DNA of 64,000 nt, taken from Gnetum montanum. Taxonomy: Eukaryota; Streptophyta; Gnetopsida; Gnetales; Gnetaceae. The translations under genes and the position numbers were made by a program. A model generated the notes under the pieces. It made no database searches. It saw only the letters and a list, made by a program, of their open reading frames with translations, and had not been told where the DNA came from. Each line of letters opens with the position of its first letter. Within the stretch, counting starts at the first letter, position 1. Below are positions 33,766 to 45,858 of the stretch, piece after piece. The DNA lies in assembly GCA_015680685.1 (NCBI GenBank), contig MNCI01023689.1, forward strand, positions 349,587 to 413,586, in the 5' to 3' direction.

Positions 33766-34199
33766 TGGTATATATCCTTTTTTTTTGTGATTTTAAATTT
33801 TATGATCTTTGTGTATTTTAATGTTTCTTTTAATCCATAAGAAAGCTAAATGAAAATGCATAAGCGAAAAGGACCAATGCATAACAAAGTAAATGGTGTT
33901 TAACATGGGAAACCATGCAAAATGCAAGTACACAAGTAAAAGGTAAGTGGAACATGCAGAGACCAGGGCCAGGTAGGCACCTAGCACATACTAAACTAAG
34001 GGGATACCTTAGTCATGTAGTTGCTTCCTAAGCTGGTGCGGGCTAGCTTGGTAGCATGAGGTGATATTCACCTATACCTTCATTATTGATGCTAAAGGAT
34101 AGTTCTGCCCATAGAGCTTCCTTGGGGAGGGTATCAACCTTTTTTGGCTCTTCAAAAGGGTTTGCTGGACAAGGTTGACCCTTTTCCTCCATGGGTAGC

Positions 34200-37100
34200 A
34201 TGTCATTCAGGAACTCTACCTCTAACCCTTAATCTGTGTTAACATTGTTGATGGTTGGGGGAACCGCATTGTCACCATGTATGATCACTTCTCCACCTTC
34301 ATATAGAAGGTGCATCTCTTGGTGAATGGATGAGGAGACGACCTGTAATTGGGCTAGCCAAGGCCTTCCCAAAATTAGGCTAAACCTAGGCATCTCCTGA
34401 GTAACAATGAATTCAACCATAGTGGGGAATTTCTCCCTTGCCATGAAGGCTATTGTGATCGTTCCCTTCACAACGGTGCATGACCCATTAAAGGACTTGA
34501 GGCATGTTGTATTTGTGGCTTGGATTTGATTGACGAGATTGAGCTTGTCAACGATTGGAAATGGGATGATGTTAATCACTGCTCAGTCATCGACATGCAT
34601 CTTGCGAATCTTGCATAGCCCTATGTAGATGGTTATAAACATTAGTGCAATGGTGACCTAACCTTTTTTAGGGTCAACCTTGATTACCTCATCATGAAAT
34701 GCTAGAGGCATTGAACCAAATTATTGAGGCAAAGGAGGAAGCATCACAGCATGGATGGCTTGTTCATTCACTAGGATTTCCTTGTTGATAGGAATGGAGG
34801 CCAACATATGAACTAGTGCTTCACGATATGCGGAGGAGATCATCATGAAGTCGTACAAGCTCAAGGTTGTATTTTTTTTATTTTAGAGCTTGCATGAATT
34901 ATGCTAATGCATCTAGAAAGTCCTTGCCATTGTTAGTTGCCTTGCTAGCCTTCATCTCCTTCATGCAACCCAAGAGATGGATCTCCTGGGAAGGGGATTT
35001 AGGCTTGGTTTGTTTTGTGTGCTTATTAGCCTCAGTGCTCGATTTTTGATCACTTGTGGTGGTGACTTTGACTGATGTGGCCATAGGAATGAAAAACAAG
35101 GGAATGGGCTTAGGTGGAGTTAGCACCATGCATTCCCTCATCATTCAATTGACAAGGCACTCATTTGGCCTTTTAGGTTGCCACTTCAATTGCTTGGTAT
35201 TGTATGTGGGATGAGGCCTTTGGCGAGCAGGGCCTATTGTAGTCCCCACCATCGAACTCAGCAAAGGGTTCATATGTTGCAGCACCCTAATGATGAAGGG
35301 TGTATGGGTTGCTATTGCCATAATGTGTTGTGGGGTCCTAACCACAAAGGATGTCATGGGCACCAAAGGTGGTGCTCTAATGAGAAAAGGAGTCCTTGAA
35401 CTAGTTGATGCTAAGAAGGCCCCAATGTTATCAGAGGGCATACAAACCACAAATGGCTATCATGCTGGTTCTGCGTCGTCATCAATGTTGATGGCATTGA
35501 TGACATAGCCTGCACCACTTACATTAAGAGGATCTTTGTAGACCTTCATTAATTTATTTTCAGCATGAATTGGGTTGGTTCAATCAAGGAACAATTCACA
35601 TTGATCAATCATGCATTATATGTCATCCTGTGAAGCCATGCTGAAGTCTGTGTCATGGCTAGATAATTGATGGTAATGGTAGAACCAGTCCAACTTGAAG
35701 TGCTTAGGGATTGAAGGCTTGTCAGGTGTGATCATTGATGCGTTCCTGAGGAGCTCACAGTAGCAATCATAATGCTTATGGGAATCTTTAGAAATTTTCT
35801 TGTATTGGATGCACCTAGCACTAACCAGTTGATCCAAAAGTCCTAAAGGCTTTATGGGTAATGGTGTATACTTTGAGTAGTCCTTGCACTCAAAGTTTGG
35901 CCTTGAGAGAACTTTCCCCATAGTTTCCAATGATGTGGGTTTGTTGGTTGCTATAGTGCTAGAGTTGGTTGCCTTGTTGTTAGCTAGGGCCTTGGTTGCC
36001 TTAGCCATTGGTTTGGCATTGTTTGACTTGGCCTCATTGGCCATCATTGCAACTATTGTTGTTGCCTTGCCCTTCTCCTTGTCTCTCTTTGCATGTGCAT
36101 TCTTGTAGGCCACATATGCTAGATCCTTACTAGCTTCTGTCAAATCCTAAATGCTCTTCATTTGAGTGAATGCTTGGCTTAGGGAGTGTGGGGCAAGGTA
36201 GTATAGCTTCGAATTGATGAAGTTGTTCACTACACCTTTGAAAATGGCCACTAGGTGGGTTTTTGTGATAGGCTCACAGATTTCGTTAAGTGCAATGTTC
36301 CATCATTGGATGAACTTTTGAATAGGCTCTAGGTGGCCTTGCTTGATCTACATGAGTTGATCTAGGGTCACATCAAGCTTCAAGTCATACTTAAAGTGAG
36401 TGACAAATTGGGCAAGCAAATCCTCTAACAAAGATATGGAGGCCCTAGGAGTGTGTGGTACTAGTCTAGTGCCTTTTTGGTCAAGGACATGGAAAACATA
36501 TGAATGATTGCATGCGGCTACTCTTGCAACTATAGGAACTTAGACCAAAAGGTCACTAGATGGGTGTTGGAGTCCCCTTTATCATAATATTTGCTGAACT
36601 AGGAAAGTTGGATGCTAGGAGGCAGGGTCAACGATGGGACAATAGGAGTAATAGGGTCATCCTGGTAGAAGTCCATCACTTTGAATGTATTAGAAGAGGT
36701 GGCCTTAAATCATTTTACCTCTTCAGTGAGTGTTTGAATGAGCTGGAATGCTTGATCTAGGCTCAGTGTGGGTGTAGCGGGCTGCATTAGTTATGTAGCC
36801 CACTAAGTTGTTGGCATTGTCTATGGTCCTATTGTGGGTTGTGTAACCATGTGGGATGCTTGTTGAGTGTACTACTATGTAGGCTATTGCATGTGATGCT
36901 GTTGCATGTGTTGTACCTAGGGCATGGAGGTAGGATCCCACCATGTGATTGTGGCTTGGGCTATCGTAGGGGGCACCATCGAGATAGGTGAGATGTATGA
37001 TGCTTGACTTGTATGTGGCTGGGATGTTAGCACCGTGTGCATGTAGGGTTGGGTTGGCATCACAAATGATAGCATAGAGGATTACATAGACTATGCTAAG

Positions 37101-37723
37101 ACCACAAAGGATGGGATGACATATGGTCCTACACCTTGATGCGTATGCGTTTGATGGCTTGCCACAATAGGCATTTGCCTAGGTGGTGACAAGGGAGACA
37201 TTACTACCTCAAAGAAGGAAAATGGCTAAGATTGTGGGGGAGAAAAATTATAGGTAGGTGATAGGAAAGAGATGTAGAAGGGATTCTCATTCTCTAAGTG
37301 AGCCTTGAATTCCGCTTGCCCATCTTGCAGGGGCTCCTCATAGTTGGTTGTTGTGTCATGCTCATTCGACCCACTCAATCAGATGAGTTGGTTGAGCATT
37401 CACCAAAAGGTCTTGGTGAGAGGGATGAGATCATTAGGGGTAGGGAAGTAATCCCTCTCATTTTGATGTATGATCTCATAACCTCACTTTGCATCTAGCT
37501 CTTGGCACTTTAAGGGGATGCCTACTTGGAGTTTTATGCAAAGGAAGTTGTATTTATCTTTGTCGAGCACCATGTTCTCAAGAGATTGGTTATGGATCTT
37601 GAGGGATTGCCTTCCCACGAAGATGGGGCCCTCGATCCTAGGAATGTCAATTGTGAATTCCAACTGAATAGGTTGAACAATGACTATCCTTGAGGTGGAG
37701 GTTGAAGGCTCTTTAGGATTCAT
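34200..37723 (-). pseudogene. Element F gag-pro
   Basis: Read leftwards from an ATG at 37723 (MNPKEPSTSTSRIVIV), about 400 bp after the primer-binding site. A similar opening, with a (D)PK(E/D)P block, is seen in G (41363) and I (48648). The capsid-like domain lies at about 36500-36150 (ending YYLAPHSLSQAFTQ), then a Lys/Ala-rich linker. A degraded knuckle FYHYHQLSSHDTDFS lies at about 35640-35690. PFLIRAPP and PFIIRV-type peptide repeats lie at about 35270-35400. The protease lies at about 34640-34230 (TCLKSFNGSC, EEMPRF-like QEMPRFSLILGRPWLAQLQ). Its active-site loop is lost, and at least one frameshift separates it from gag. Dead copy. Confidence 0.8.
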
Positions 37724-38130
37724 GCTGTTGTGAGAAGATGCAAAAGATACAACACTAGAAAAGAAATGGCTAAGTATAATGATTACTAAAAATGACTAAG
37801 TATAGAAATGCTGAAATGATAGCTATGTCTGATAATGCTACTAGAAAAATGTCTAATTCTAGTGCTAAGCTTGCTACACTAGAGCTTGCTACACTCTCAT
37901 GTTGAGGGTAAGCTATGCTCTTCCTGGCACACAGAGTTTAGGGTCCAAGTGCAAGAAATACACTTTGGCTTCTATCTTATGAGGTTTTAGAGGAACCAAC
38001 AACTGGGACTAATCTACACTAACTAGCTTGTAGATAACCATAGGGGTGTCACGTCTATGTTAGTTTGAAGCTAGTAATAGAGGTGCAAAGAGCACGTGGG
38101 ACTACCACTAAACGTAGAAGGAAATGACAC
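37724..38130. other. Element F leader
   Basis: Untranslated leader between primer-binding site and gag ATG. It contains GCTTGCTACACTAGAGCTTGCTACACT-like short repeats (about 37867-37905). No gene. Confidence 0.55.
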
Positions 38131-38149
38131 AACCCTCCTTCTAGCACTA
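38131..38149 (-). other. Element F primer-binding site
   Basis: TAGTGCTAGAAGGAGGGTT on the minus strand (TGG decayed to TAG), six bases from the LTR end. Same type as the site in element C. Confidence 0.7.
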
Positions 38150-38155
38150 GAAAAC

Positions 38156-39698
38156 TATAGCAACTGAAAACATTGGTAGTTGGAACATTGAGGGGTTTGT
38201 AGGCACATAGCCTTGACCCCACCTTCGTGTGAGGGCCTTGCTAGAAAATGAAGGCAAAGTTCCTTGGACGGTCTTGTCGATTGAACAGGGACTTTGCCAG
38301 CTACAACTGGGGTATTGGGTGCAACTAGGGGTGGTGTGGTTAATCAAAATGCAAGTATTGATGTTGTGAAATAATGCTAGGCATTCTAATAGTGTTTTAA
38401 GTAGTATCTGGGCTGACTAATCCTAAGCATAGTGGGGTTTCCTAGCATGAGAATAATAGTGCAAACATGAAGAATGTGTAAAGTGGTGAGGAGATGTAAA
38501 TGCAATGCTAAAATTTCAAAGAAAAGTGCATTAGAAATGCTTGAAAATACAGTGGGGTGCTGAATGGGGTGCAAAGATGTTGAATATTCTTTGGTGTGTG
38601 GGGTGCTCAAGGTGCCTTGGGTGCCAAGTAGTACTCAAGTTTTTCAACGTAATGCTAAGGATTGTCAGATTGCCATGTGGGTGAAAAATTACCAACTAAA
38701 AATGTCAATTGCTACTTGAATTTGCCCACCCCTAGAGTGTGGAATGTGGGGGTATTTATAGGGTTAGGGTTACCGTGAAGTGTGGATCAAGTGCCATGTG
38801 GCAAAGGGGGTAGGTGGGGCTATGCTAACCTCTACTATGCTCCTCCTGTAGTAACAAGTGGTACAGTTTCACTGGACCCCAAGAGACTGCCAGACTATGA
38901 CTACATTGCTAAGATTGCATGTGCCAAAGTTAAAAAATACTATAATGTACTTGCAAATAATGCAAAATAGTGGAATTTAGAGGCTAGACTCTAGGACTAT
39001 GCTCTACCCTCTTTCGAATGGGGTCAAGCATGGGTATAATTTGGAATAAATGGGGGGTGCAAGAGAAATGCAAATTGCTGATCTTGCTTGCTAGAGGAGT
39101 GTTGGAGCTATAATGAAGGCTTGTGCTAAGCTTTGGAAGCTTTTGGAGGTAATTATGTGTTGCTACACTAGCTATGCTCTAGAGCATAGCCCAATAGTTA
39201 GGAAAATTTTCAAAAATTTGAAGTCCAGCATTGCTACGCTTGCTACACTCATGAACGTAGTAGGAGGGGATAGGGGGTAGCATGGACACTTAGAAAAATC
39301 TAGTAAAACTTGTAGTCCTTGTTCTTACTATGCTAGCTACACTCTAGAGTGTAGTAGGAGGGGTATCCTTAGGAGTTAGAAAGTCTACCTGATTGTTTTT
39401 GCCATTCTAAGCTATCTTGACACTCATGCAAATTGGCCACCAGAGTACGACTACGCTCAGGAGTGTAGCAAGAGGAATGGGAGGGTAGCAGGACACTTAG
39501 AACAATTTTTGTGACCATTGTTGATAGTCTGAGAATTTTGCAAACCTGGTTTTGTGCTGCATGCTACATTGGCCATGCTCTAGAACATAGCCCTAGTAGT
39601 AGGATAATGGGCCAAACACTTAGAAAAAATTTGCCTTGTGTTGACACTTAGGCAAATTTGTAGTCAAGGTGCTGTGGCCCAAAATTAGTGGTGTTTCA
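38156..39698 (-). repeat. Element F 5' LTR
   Basis: Plus-strand ends TATAGCAACTG and GGTGTTTCA. Homologous to 800-915 plus 8982-10655. TATA-like sequence at 38749-38762. Contains two perfect palindromes with an ACTCTAGAGT or GCTCTAGAGC centre, at 39171-39190 and 39337-39354. Confidence 0.87.
38749..38762 (-). promoter_or_regulatory. Element F 5' LTR TATA box
   Basis: CCTATAAATACCCC on the minus strand. This is the LTR that would drive F transcription. Same core as in the C LTRs. Confidence 0.75.
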
Positions 39699-39703
39699 AT
39701 GAT
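39699..39703. repeat. Target-site duplication ATGAT, right copy (element F)
   Basis: Identical to 795-799. Confidence 0.8.
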
Positions 39704-41363
39704 GAGTTGAAAGATGTGTTGCATGGTGGTGATCCCTGCATCTCTTCTTATTTTGACTCTTTTGTTATAGCATCCATAGTTGTATGTTCTTACCTAGTTT
39801 TATTGCCATCCCTCCTTATGTACTAGTTTTTATACACCACATAGGCTAAATCATTGCTTGTCTTAGCTACCTCCTCGATGCGTTTAGTTTGTAAAAAGGC
39901 TTGGCTTAGTGATCGAGGCTTAAAATAATAAAGATTTGACTTAATGAAGTCATTTAATGCTCCCTTGTAGATGGCTAAGAGATGAGTTTCAAAGATAGGC
40001 TCTAGAACCTTGTTAAGTGTTGAATTCCATTTCTGAATAAACCTTTTGACTAGTTCAAGTGGCCCCTTCACCTTCATTAGTTAATCCAATGTGGCATCCA
40101 GCTTCAATCTGTATCTAAAGTAGTTGAAAAATTAGTCTATTAAGCTTTTAAGGGAAGAGATGGAGTCCCTAGGCAAGGTTTGATACTAATCTAAAGCCTT
40201 ACCCTTGAGGAACATAGGGAAAATGTTTAGTATCATGTTTGGCCAAGCTTGTAAAAGGGGGTACTTAAATTGGAAGGTGGCTAAGTGTGTGTTGGGATCC
40301 CCTTCACCATTATATTTGGTGAAGTTTGGTATGGGCATACTCATAGGTAAGGTCATTAAAGGCATCACAGTGATTATAGGATCATCTTGGTAAAAATCTA
40401 GAACCTTAACCTTTTGAGTTGTACCAGTCTTAAGTTTTTGTAACTCTTCGGTAAGGTGTTGGTTCATTTGGAAGACTTGATCCAAGCCTTGGGGCATTCC
40501 CATAGGCTATGGTATTTGTGTTGATGGTTGTGGAGGGAGTTAAGTAGTTGAGGTTGCATAATTTACATTGGCATAAAGGGAAGAGGTCATGTGATCATCA
40601 TAGTAGGTTGGTTAAACAAGGAAAAGGAGTTTTGATTTGGACCTTGAGGTATGAAAGTAGCAAAGGGAGTATGAGAGGCCAATGTTGCTTAGGGTCCCAA
40701 TGAGGGTTCCATTGGTATGACAAAGGGAGATGATGAGGCAGACATCATTGGCATTGGATGAATAGAGTGAGTTTGTGTGGCAAAGAGCATTGATGAGAAC
40801 AAGAAGATACATTGAGACATGGGTTATGCTTGGTGTGTAGCGACGATGGATGTTGAGCTAAACATAGTAGGATGGGTAGGGGAAAAACAAGATTAGGAAA
40901 CTTGTTGCTCAAATGAAGAAAGGGAGGTTGAATTAGGAGTAGTATTTTGGGGAGCTGACTATTGGAAAAGACTCCCAATAAAGTTATCAGGCTTTGGTTC
41001 CACCTCAAACTCATCCTACTCTTCTTTGTGATCCTCCTAGCTAATTTCCTCACTAAACTCATCAACCTCTATGAGTTGTATGAGCATTTGTGAATAAAAG
41101 TCAATGAGAGAGATTTGGTAATAAGGAGATGAGATGTATTCTTTTCCATCCTAATGTATAATTTTGAATTAATTCTTAGAATCAAATTTGGAGCATGGTA
41201 TCAAGAGTCTGGCTTGCATCTTGACATAGAGGAAGTTGTAGAACTCCTTATTAATCAATACAAAGTCTAGGTTCTTACTCCTTTGTCATAGTGATTTTCT
41301 TCATTCTATGATTGTAGGGTCTTTTGGGTCATAGACATAAACTACATATTGGCTAGAGGCCAT
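39704..41363 (-). pseudogene. Element G gag, N-terminal part
   Basis: Read leftwards from an ATG at 41363 (MASSQYVVYVYDPKDP). The N-terminal region is Pro/Ser-rich with an acidic patch (about 41060-40980). The capsid-like Retrotrans_gag domain covers about 40440-39830: LDFYQDDPI, MPIPNFTKYNGEGDPNTHLATF, ILNIFPMFLKGKALDWYQ (the last residues continue after a stop) and FKPRSLSQAFLQTKRIEE. The frame then reaches the F insertion at 39703 and continues at 794 on the far side. Same family as C, F and I. Confidence 0.8.
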
Positions 41364-42708
41364 GTATGCAAGGTCTAGTTGTAGAATGGTTGATTTGTGA
41401 AAAGACATTAACTGGTACCAGGCAAACCAAGGTGGACCAGTAGAAACTAAGCTAGGCTTTATAAAACTAAGCAAGGTTTAGTAAAGTCCAAAAATTGTTA
41501 TGAAAAGACTAATATGGAAAAGGTGGTTATTTAAAATATGCTTGATTTTAGAAAGATACACTAGTATTTTTCCAAAAGTATGTTTTTGATAAAAATAGCA
41601 AGTTTTTGGTTTTCTTGTTTAAGGGGTGTTGATGTATTTTCCTTTTAGGGAAACTATGCTGGGTATTGTTGTGCAACCAAGAAAAAATGTTACTTTTCAA
41701 AAGATATATTGGGTATCTTAAAAAGAAACACTATGGTTTGTGTGGTGATGGAAAATGTAATTGGTTTACCAAAACTACGTTGGGTAATTTGGTAAAGAGG
41801 GGAAGGTGTGCTGGCCTTTGGAAAACCCAAGGCCAAGTTTTAGCAACCAAATTTTGTAGGTTTCTTAAGAAGCTATGATGGGTTCTAAAAGTCTAGCAAC
41901 TACTATGAATTTCATAGCAACACCCAAAATGACTACAACAATCATACTGAGTATTAGTTGTGGGAGGATGAATGGAAACATTGGTTTTCTTGGAAAAATT
42001 TCAAGGTTTTCTTTATTAATTAAACAAAAAATTCTAGCAAATAGAATTGCCCAAGGGTATGACTAGGTATGGCTGGAAAACGATTGAAATTACAACTACA
42101 AGTACAGTGTAGGTTGCAATGAAAATGGTATGATAGTATTTAAGGCAGGTAACATGAACTACATTGGCTTTAATAATAGGATCTATCTTGAAGAGTGTCT
42201 AGTAGACCACTGTATTGCCTAGTTAACTACATTGGGATAGGTGGTAGGAAATGGTTTTTCTTGGTAAAAATAAGTTGAGAATATTTCCTTTGAAAGGATG
42301 TGTGCTAGTTTTAAAAAATTTAAATGTGAAAATTTTGGGTTTCTTAAGGACTACGTTTGAGTTTTGGTAGTGTGTAAGCTAGCTTTTCTAGAGAATTTCA
42401 CAATAGATGGATTTGAGTTTTTGTATGGACCTACGCTAGCCCATAGATCCCAAATGTAGTTTTCAACAATTAAACTTTGCAAATTTTCAATGTAGACTAT
42501 GCTGGTTTCAAAGTATCTAGCAACTATTGTGAAAAAAACTACAAAAACCCAAATCACCCACCACAATTATGTTGGGTATTATGTGAAGGTATTTGAATAC
42601 CAATGTTGGGTTTGATGGTAGATACTTGCAGGTTTTGGAGTTTAAAATATGTAAAAATTGATTTTGGAAAATGCTTGGAAACTTTTTTGGGTTGAGAATT
42701 CAGGTAGA
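41364..42708. other. Element G leader with dispersed short repeats
   Basis: A long leader (about 1.3 kb) between primer-binding site and gag. Recurring plus-strand words of the form ACTAYGYTGGGTAT occur near 41652, 41700, 41775, 41868, 41937, 42345 and 42550. The ORF-like stretch 41666-41878 shows no family signature. Confidence 0.5.
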
Positions 42709-42727
42709 GACCCTACTTCTAGTGCCA
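42709..42727 (-). other. Element G primer-binding site
   Basis: TGGCACTAGAAGTAGGGTC on the minus strand, five bases from the LTR. Confidence 0.75.
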
Positions 42728-42732
42728 AAAAC

Positions 42733-44040
42733 TGTAACACTTGAAAAATTTGGTTGCTAGAAAACCAAAAATTCTAGGTGAAACAACCTAATTTTGGATC
42801 CTAAAGGCCTTTGAGAAATAGGATCCAAGGCACCTTGGATAGTCTTGTCAATAACCCAAGGACTTAAAAAGTGTAAAATAGTGTAAAAGAATTAAATAAA
42901 AATTACAAATCTAACCAAGGGAAATAAGAAAAATAAGTTTGCACAAAATAAATGAACTCAAAATTTTATTGAAAATAATAATAGTTGTAGGTTCAAAAAT
43001 AAAATTTCAAGGGAGTACAAAATTTTTTATGCTTAAAATGCACACAGAGTTGTGAGAAGTGGTTGTAGTCCTAGTGAAATTTACAGAGTGCTTCTTGTAG
43101 TTAGCTCCACGATCCATGCATTTGAAAGTTTCAATTTTGAAACTCTTTGTTGGTTTTCATGTTGGATTTGGTACGATAGTTGAAAAATAGGAAGGAATTG
43201 TTTGAATTTTTGGTGTTGGGAAATTGCTCCAAGAGTCTTCAATGCTTATCCAATTGCTAGTTTGCCAAAAAAGTCCATTCAAAGTATTGGAATTTGATTT
43301 AAATAGGTTTTTGTTGTTCAATTTGTTGCTACAAATTTTCTACCATGATTGTTAATAGATTGAAATCATGTGTAGCTATGATAGGCTTTCAACCCTAGTG
43401 TAGTTTTCATTTATGGTAAATTTTGATGCATCCAAGGCCATCAAAACCACATTGGATACTAAAAATAGTAAATGGATTTTTGGTACTATGCTAGCTTTGT
43501 TGCATCTACGTTGGCTTTGTTGTAACTATGTTGACTTTGTAGTACCTCCATTGGGAATTATAGTAACTACATTGGCCATGGCTAGGAAAGTGAAAACCCC
43601 AACCATTCCAACATTGGCTTCATGAAAACAAAAGAAACCCAATAGCTCCTATGTTGGCCTTGTGGAACACTATTGGTAATTATGGTAACTATGCTGGCCA
43701 TTGCTAGGGAAATGAAAACCCAACACCAGAAACATTAGGGGTAGGTGGTTCCAGTGTAGTTGAGACTATATCCCTATAAAAACTCATGAAAATGCCAATT
43801 TTGGTAGTCCAAAAGGCATTTTTAATCTCCTCAAGCCCAAATATAGATATGGTATGATTTTTTTCACTTGGGAAGTGAGGCTATGACAACTTATGAGGAA
43901 TTTTTTCAGTCCCACAAGTTAAAGTATGTGAAATTGCATCTCATGGATTATAATCTTCACATTTTACAATAAAATTATAGCCTTGGGGTTTAATGGTGAG
44001 GTTTACAAGTTGCAACATGAGATTTCTTGGTGGTGTTTCA
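42733..44040 (-). repeat. Element G 5' LTR
   Basis: 1308 bp. Plus-strand start TGTAACACTTG, end GGTGGTGTTTCA, i.e. TGAAACACCACC in the element's sense, as in C and F. Immediately to the right, copia INT coding sequence begins, so G is inserted in copia H. The neighbouring 5-mer is GAGAC. Its partner lies off the left edge. Repeats around 43490-43600 and 43660-43700 share TACRYTGGCTTTGT and AACTAYRTTGGCCAT words. Confidence 0.8.
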
Positions 44041-44950
44041 GAGACATAGTAAGCAGTATTAATTACTTCAGCCCAAAAGTGGTAAGAAATATTCTTGTCA
44101 TTCAATATAGTTCTCCCCATTTCATTTAAGATCTTATTTATTCTTTCGGCTAAACCATTCTATTGAGGAGTTTTTGAAATAGAGAATTGATGAAGTATGT
44201 CATTCATTTGACAAAATTACTCAAATTTGACATTCTTGAATTCCCCTTCATTATCATTCTTGATGACTTTGATACCATAGCGTTTTTCTTTCTAAATTTG
44301 ATTACAGATTCTTAAGAAATGATCAAATACTTCATGACTGTGATATAAAAAGGCAACCCAAGTAAAGCAAGAGTAATAATCAATAATGGTTAGAACATAT
44401 CTTTTCTTCCCCAAACTAAGTATTTTAGAAGGACCAACTAGATTTATGCAAAGTAAATCTAAGGGATGATTGGTAGATATACAATTTTTCTTACCAAACC
44501 TTACCCTTGTTTACTTTCACTTTTGGCATGCTTCACAAATGTTCAAATTGAAGTCTTTAAGTTTAGGCAATTCATGAATCATTTCCTTTGCCACTAAGGT
44601 TCTAAGAATCTCTTTTTTTATATGGTCTAGCTTTCTATGCCATAGACAAGCATCATCTATATTATTAATCAAGCACTTGGATTCAAGATTAGGATTATCT
44701 CCAAAAATAGTAGTGTAAACATTGGCCTTCTAGCTCCTTCTATTACAATGTTTATCGTAGTTAAGTCTTTTATTCTATAAGTTTGCTTTGAAAAAGTAAC
44801 ATTGAAATTTAAATCATAAAGTCGACTTACACTTAGAAGATTATGCTTTAACCCTTTGATAAAGAAAACTTTATTTATAGTAGGTTGTCATTTACCTTTT
44901 CCTCCTATGGCAATAACTATTATAGGAGCCTCCATGCCATCTTCAAAAGT
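44041..44950 (-). pseudogene. Copia element H integrase, truncated
   Basis: Ty1/copia INT read leftwards: CEACQK (zinc region, about 44520-44540), RYVLTIIDYYSCFTWVAFL (about 44400-44345), a GEFKN-like segment with IKNDNEGEF (about 44260), FSISKTPQ.NGLAERINK (about 44180-44130) and WAEVINTAYYVS, where it stops at the G insertion. This order and the DYYSCFTW block are characteristic of copia. RT would lie beyond G, off the window. Stops and small shifts are present. Confidence 0.8.
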
Positions 44951-45840
44951 GATAGTTCCACAATCGTGTTCTATGAAGTAAATAAATTATATTTTATCTC
45001 TTATCATATGTCTTGAACATCAACTATCAACATACTAGGTGCTTGTTTTAACTACTAAGAGAGTTACTTGAGCTATCATGTTTTGTTTAGGCTTTCTTTT
45101 TTCCTCCAAATTTTATTTTTCTAGAAAGCACCTTGTCCAGGATATTTTTGAAAAGACGAAGTGTAATGTTTCATCCTAAGATAGCAATATGCCTAGACAT
45201 GTCTAAATTTTCCACAATAGAAACAATTTAAAGTTCTAAATTTTATTATGTTACCAAACCTAGAACAATTTTCTTCTATAGAGTCCTTGATGCATATATC
45301 CCTTTGCTCTTGATCTTTGGGATTTTCTAAATATTTCTTATTCATCTACTTAATAACATTGGTTAGTCATTGAATCTTATTCATTAGGTCTGAGTTTTCT
45401 TTCTTAAGATAAGAACATTCATCATTAAGAGCTGCAATCTTTATCTCTTTATCATGTAAGATATCTTTCATTTTAAAGCATAAACTTTGAAAAGAAATAA
45501 TTTCATTACAAAGAAATCCATACCTTTATTTGAAGGAGTTTTCATCTTCTTTATGATGATTCCTATGATTATTTGAAATTCCTTTCTTATCCAAATTATC
45601 ATAGATATTACTAGAACTGCAATTATAATCTCTCTTAGAGGCTATATGACCTCTTCTCTACCTATCAAATTGAATGTAGAAGAGGGACTAAGAAAATTAC
45701 CTTTACTAATGTAGAGAAGGATTGAATGTAGCAATTGATGAAGCATATTAGTCTCTTTTTCCAATTGAATATGATAGTTATTGGTGATTTGATGTTTGTT
45801 GCCTCTTCCATGTTCATGTTTAGTTATCTACGTGAGATTA
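44951..45840 (-). pseudogene. Copia element H gag region
   Basis: Between the H LTR/primer site and INT. A CCHC zinc knuckle CFYCGKFRHV.AYC (C-x2-C-x4-H-x4-C) lies at 45184-45225. Upstream and downstream are Lys/Glu/Ser-rich stretches with many stops. The gag is shorter than usual for copia, and internal deletion is likely. Confidence 0.65.
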
Positions 45841-45857
45841 CTAGGCTTTGATACTGC
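45841..45857 (-). other. Copia H primer-binding site (initiator tRNA-Met type)
   Basis: CAGTATCAAAGCCTAG on the minus strand, close to the copia standard TGGTATCARAGC with two transitions. Confidence 0.65.
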
Positions 45858-45858
45858 T

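Larger units (their letters stand above)
800..39698 (-). mobile_element. Giant Ty3/gypsy (Tat/Ogre-like) element F with nested insertions
   Basis: F is a minus-strand LTR retrotransposon. Its 5' LTR is at 38156-39698, primer-binding site at 38131-38149, gag-pro about 37723-34200, RT-RNase H 18690-17166, second RNase H and INT 14581-12655, polypurine tract 10656-10668, and 3' LTR 10655-8982 plus 915-800. The 5-bp duplication ATGAT flanks both ends. A second RNase H between RT-RNase H and INT is a known hallmark of the Tat lineage. Removing element A (8.07 kb) and element C (9.09 kb) leaves about 21.7 kb. That still includes an inserted stretch around an assembly gap (14582-17165) and an antisense intron-bearing gene relic. 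All ORFs are broken. Assignment of the polymerase and gag-pro to one element rests on orientation, order and the outer duplication. Confidence 0.75.

Noticed and set aside
41666-42066. Plus-strand ORFs in the G leader
   Set aside because: Opposite to the element, low complexity, and no recognised motif.
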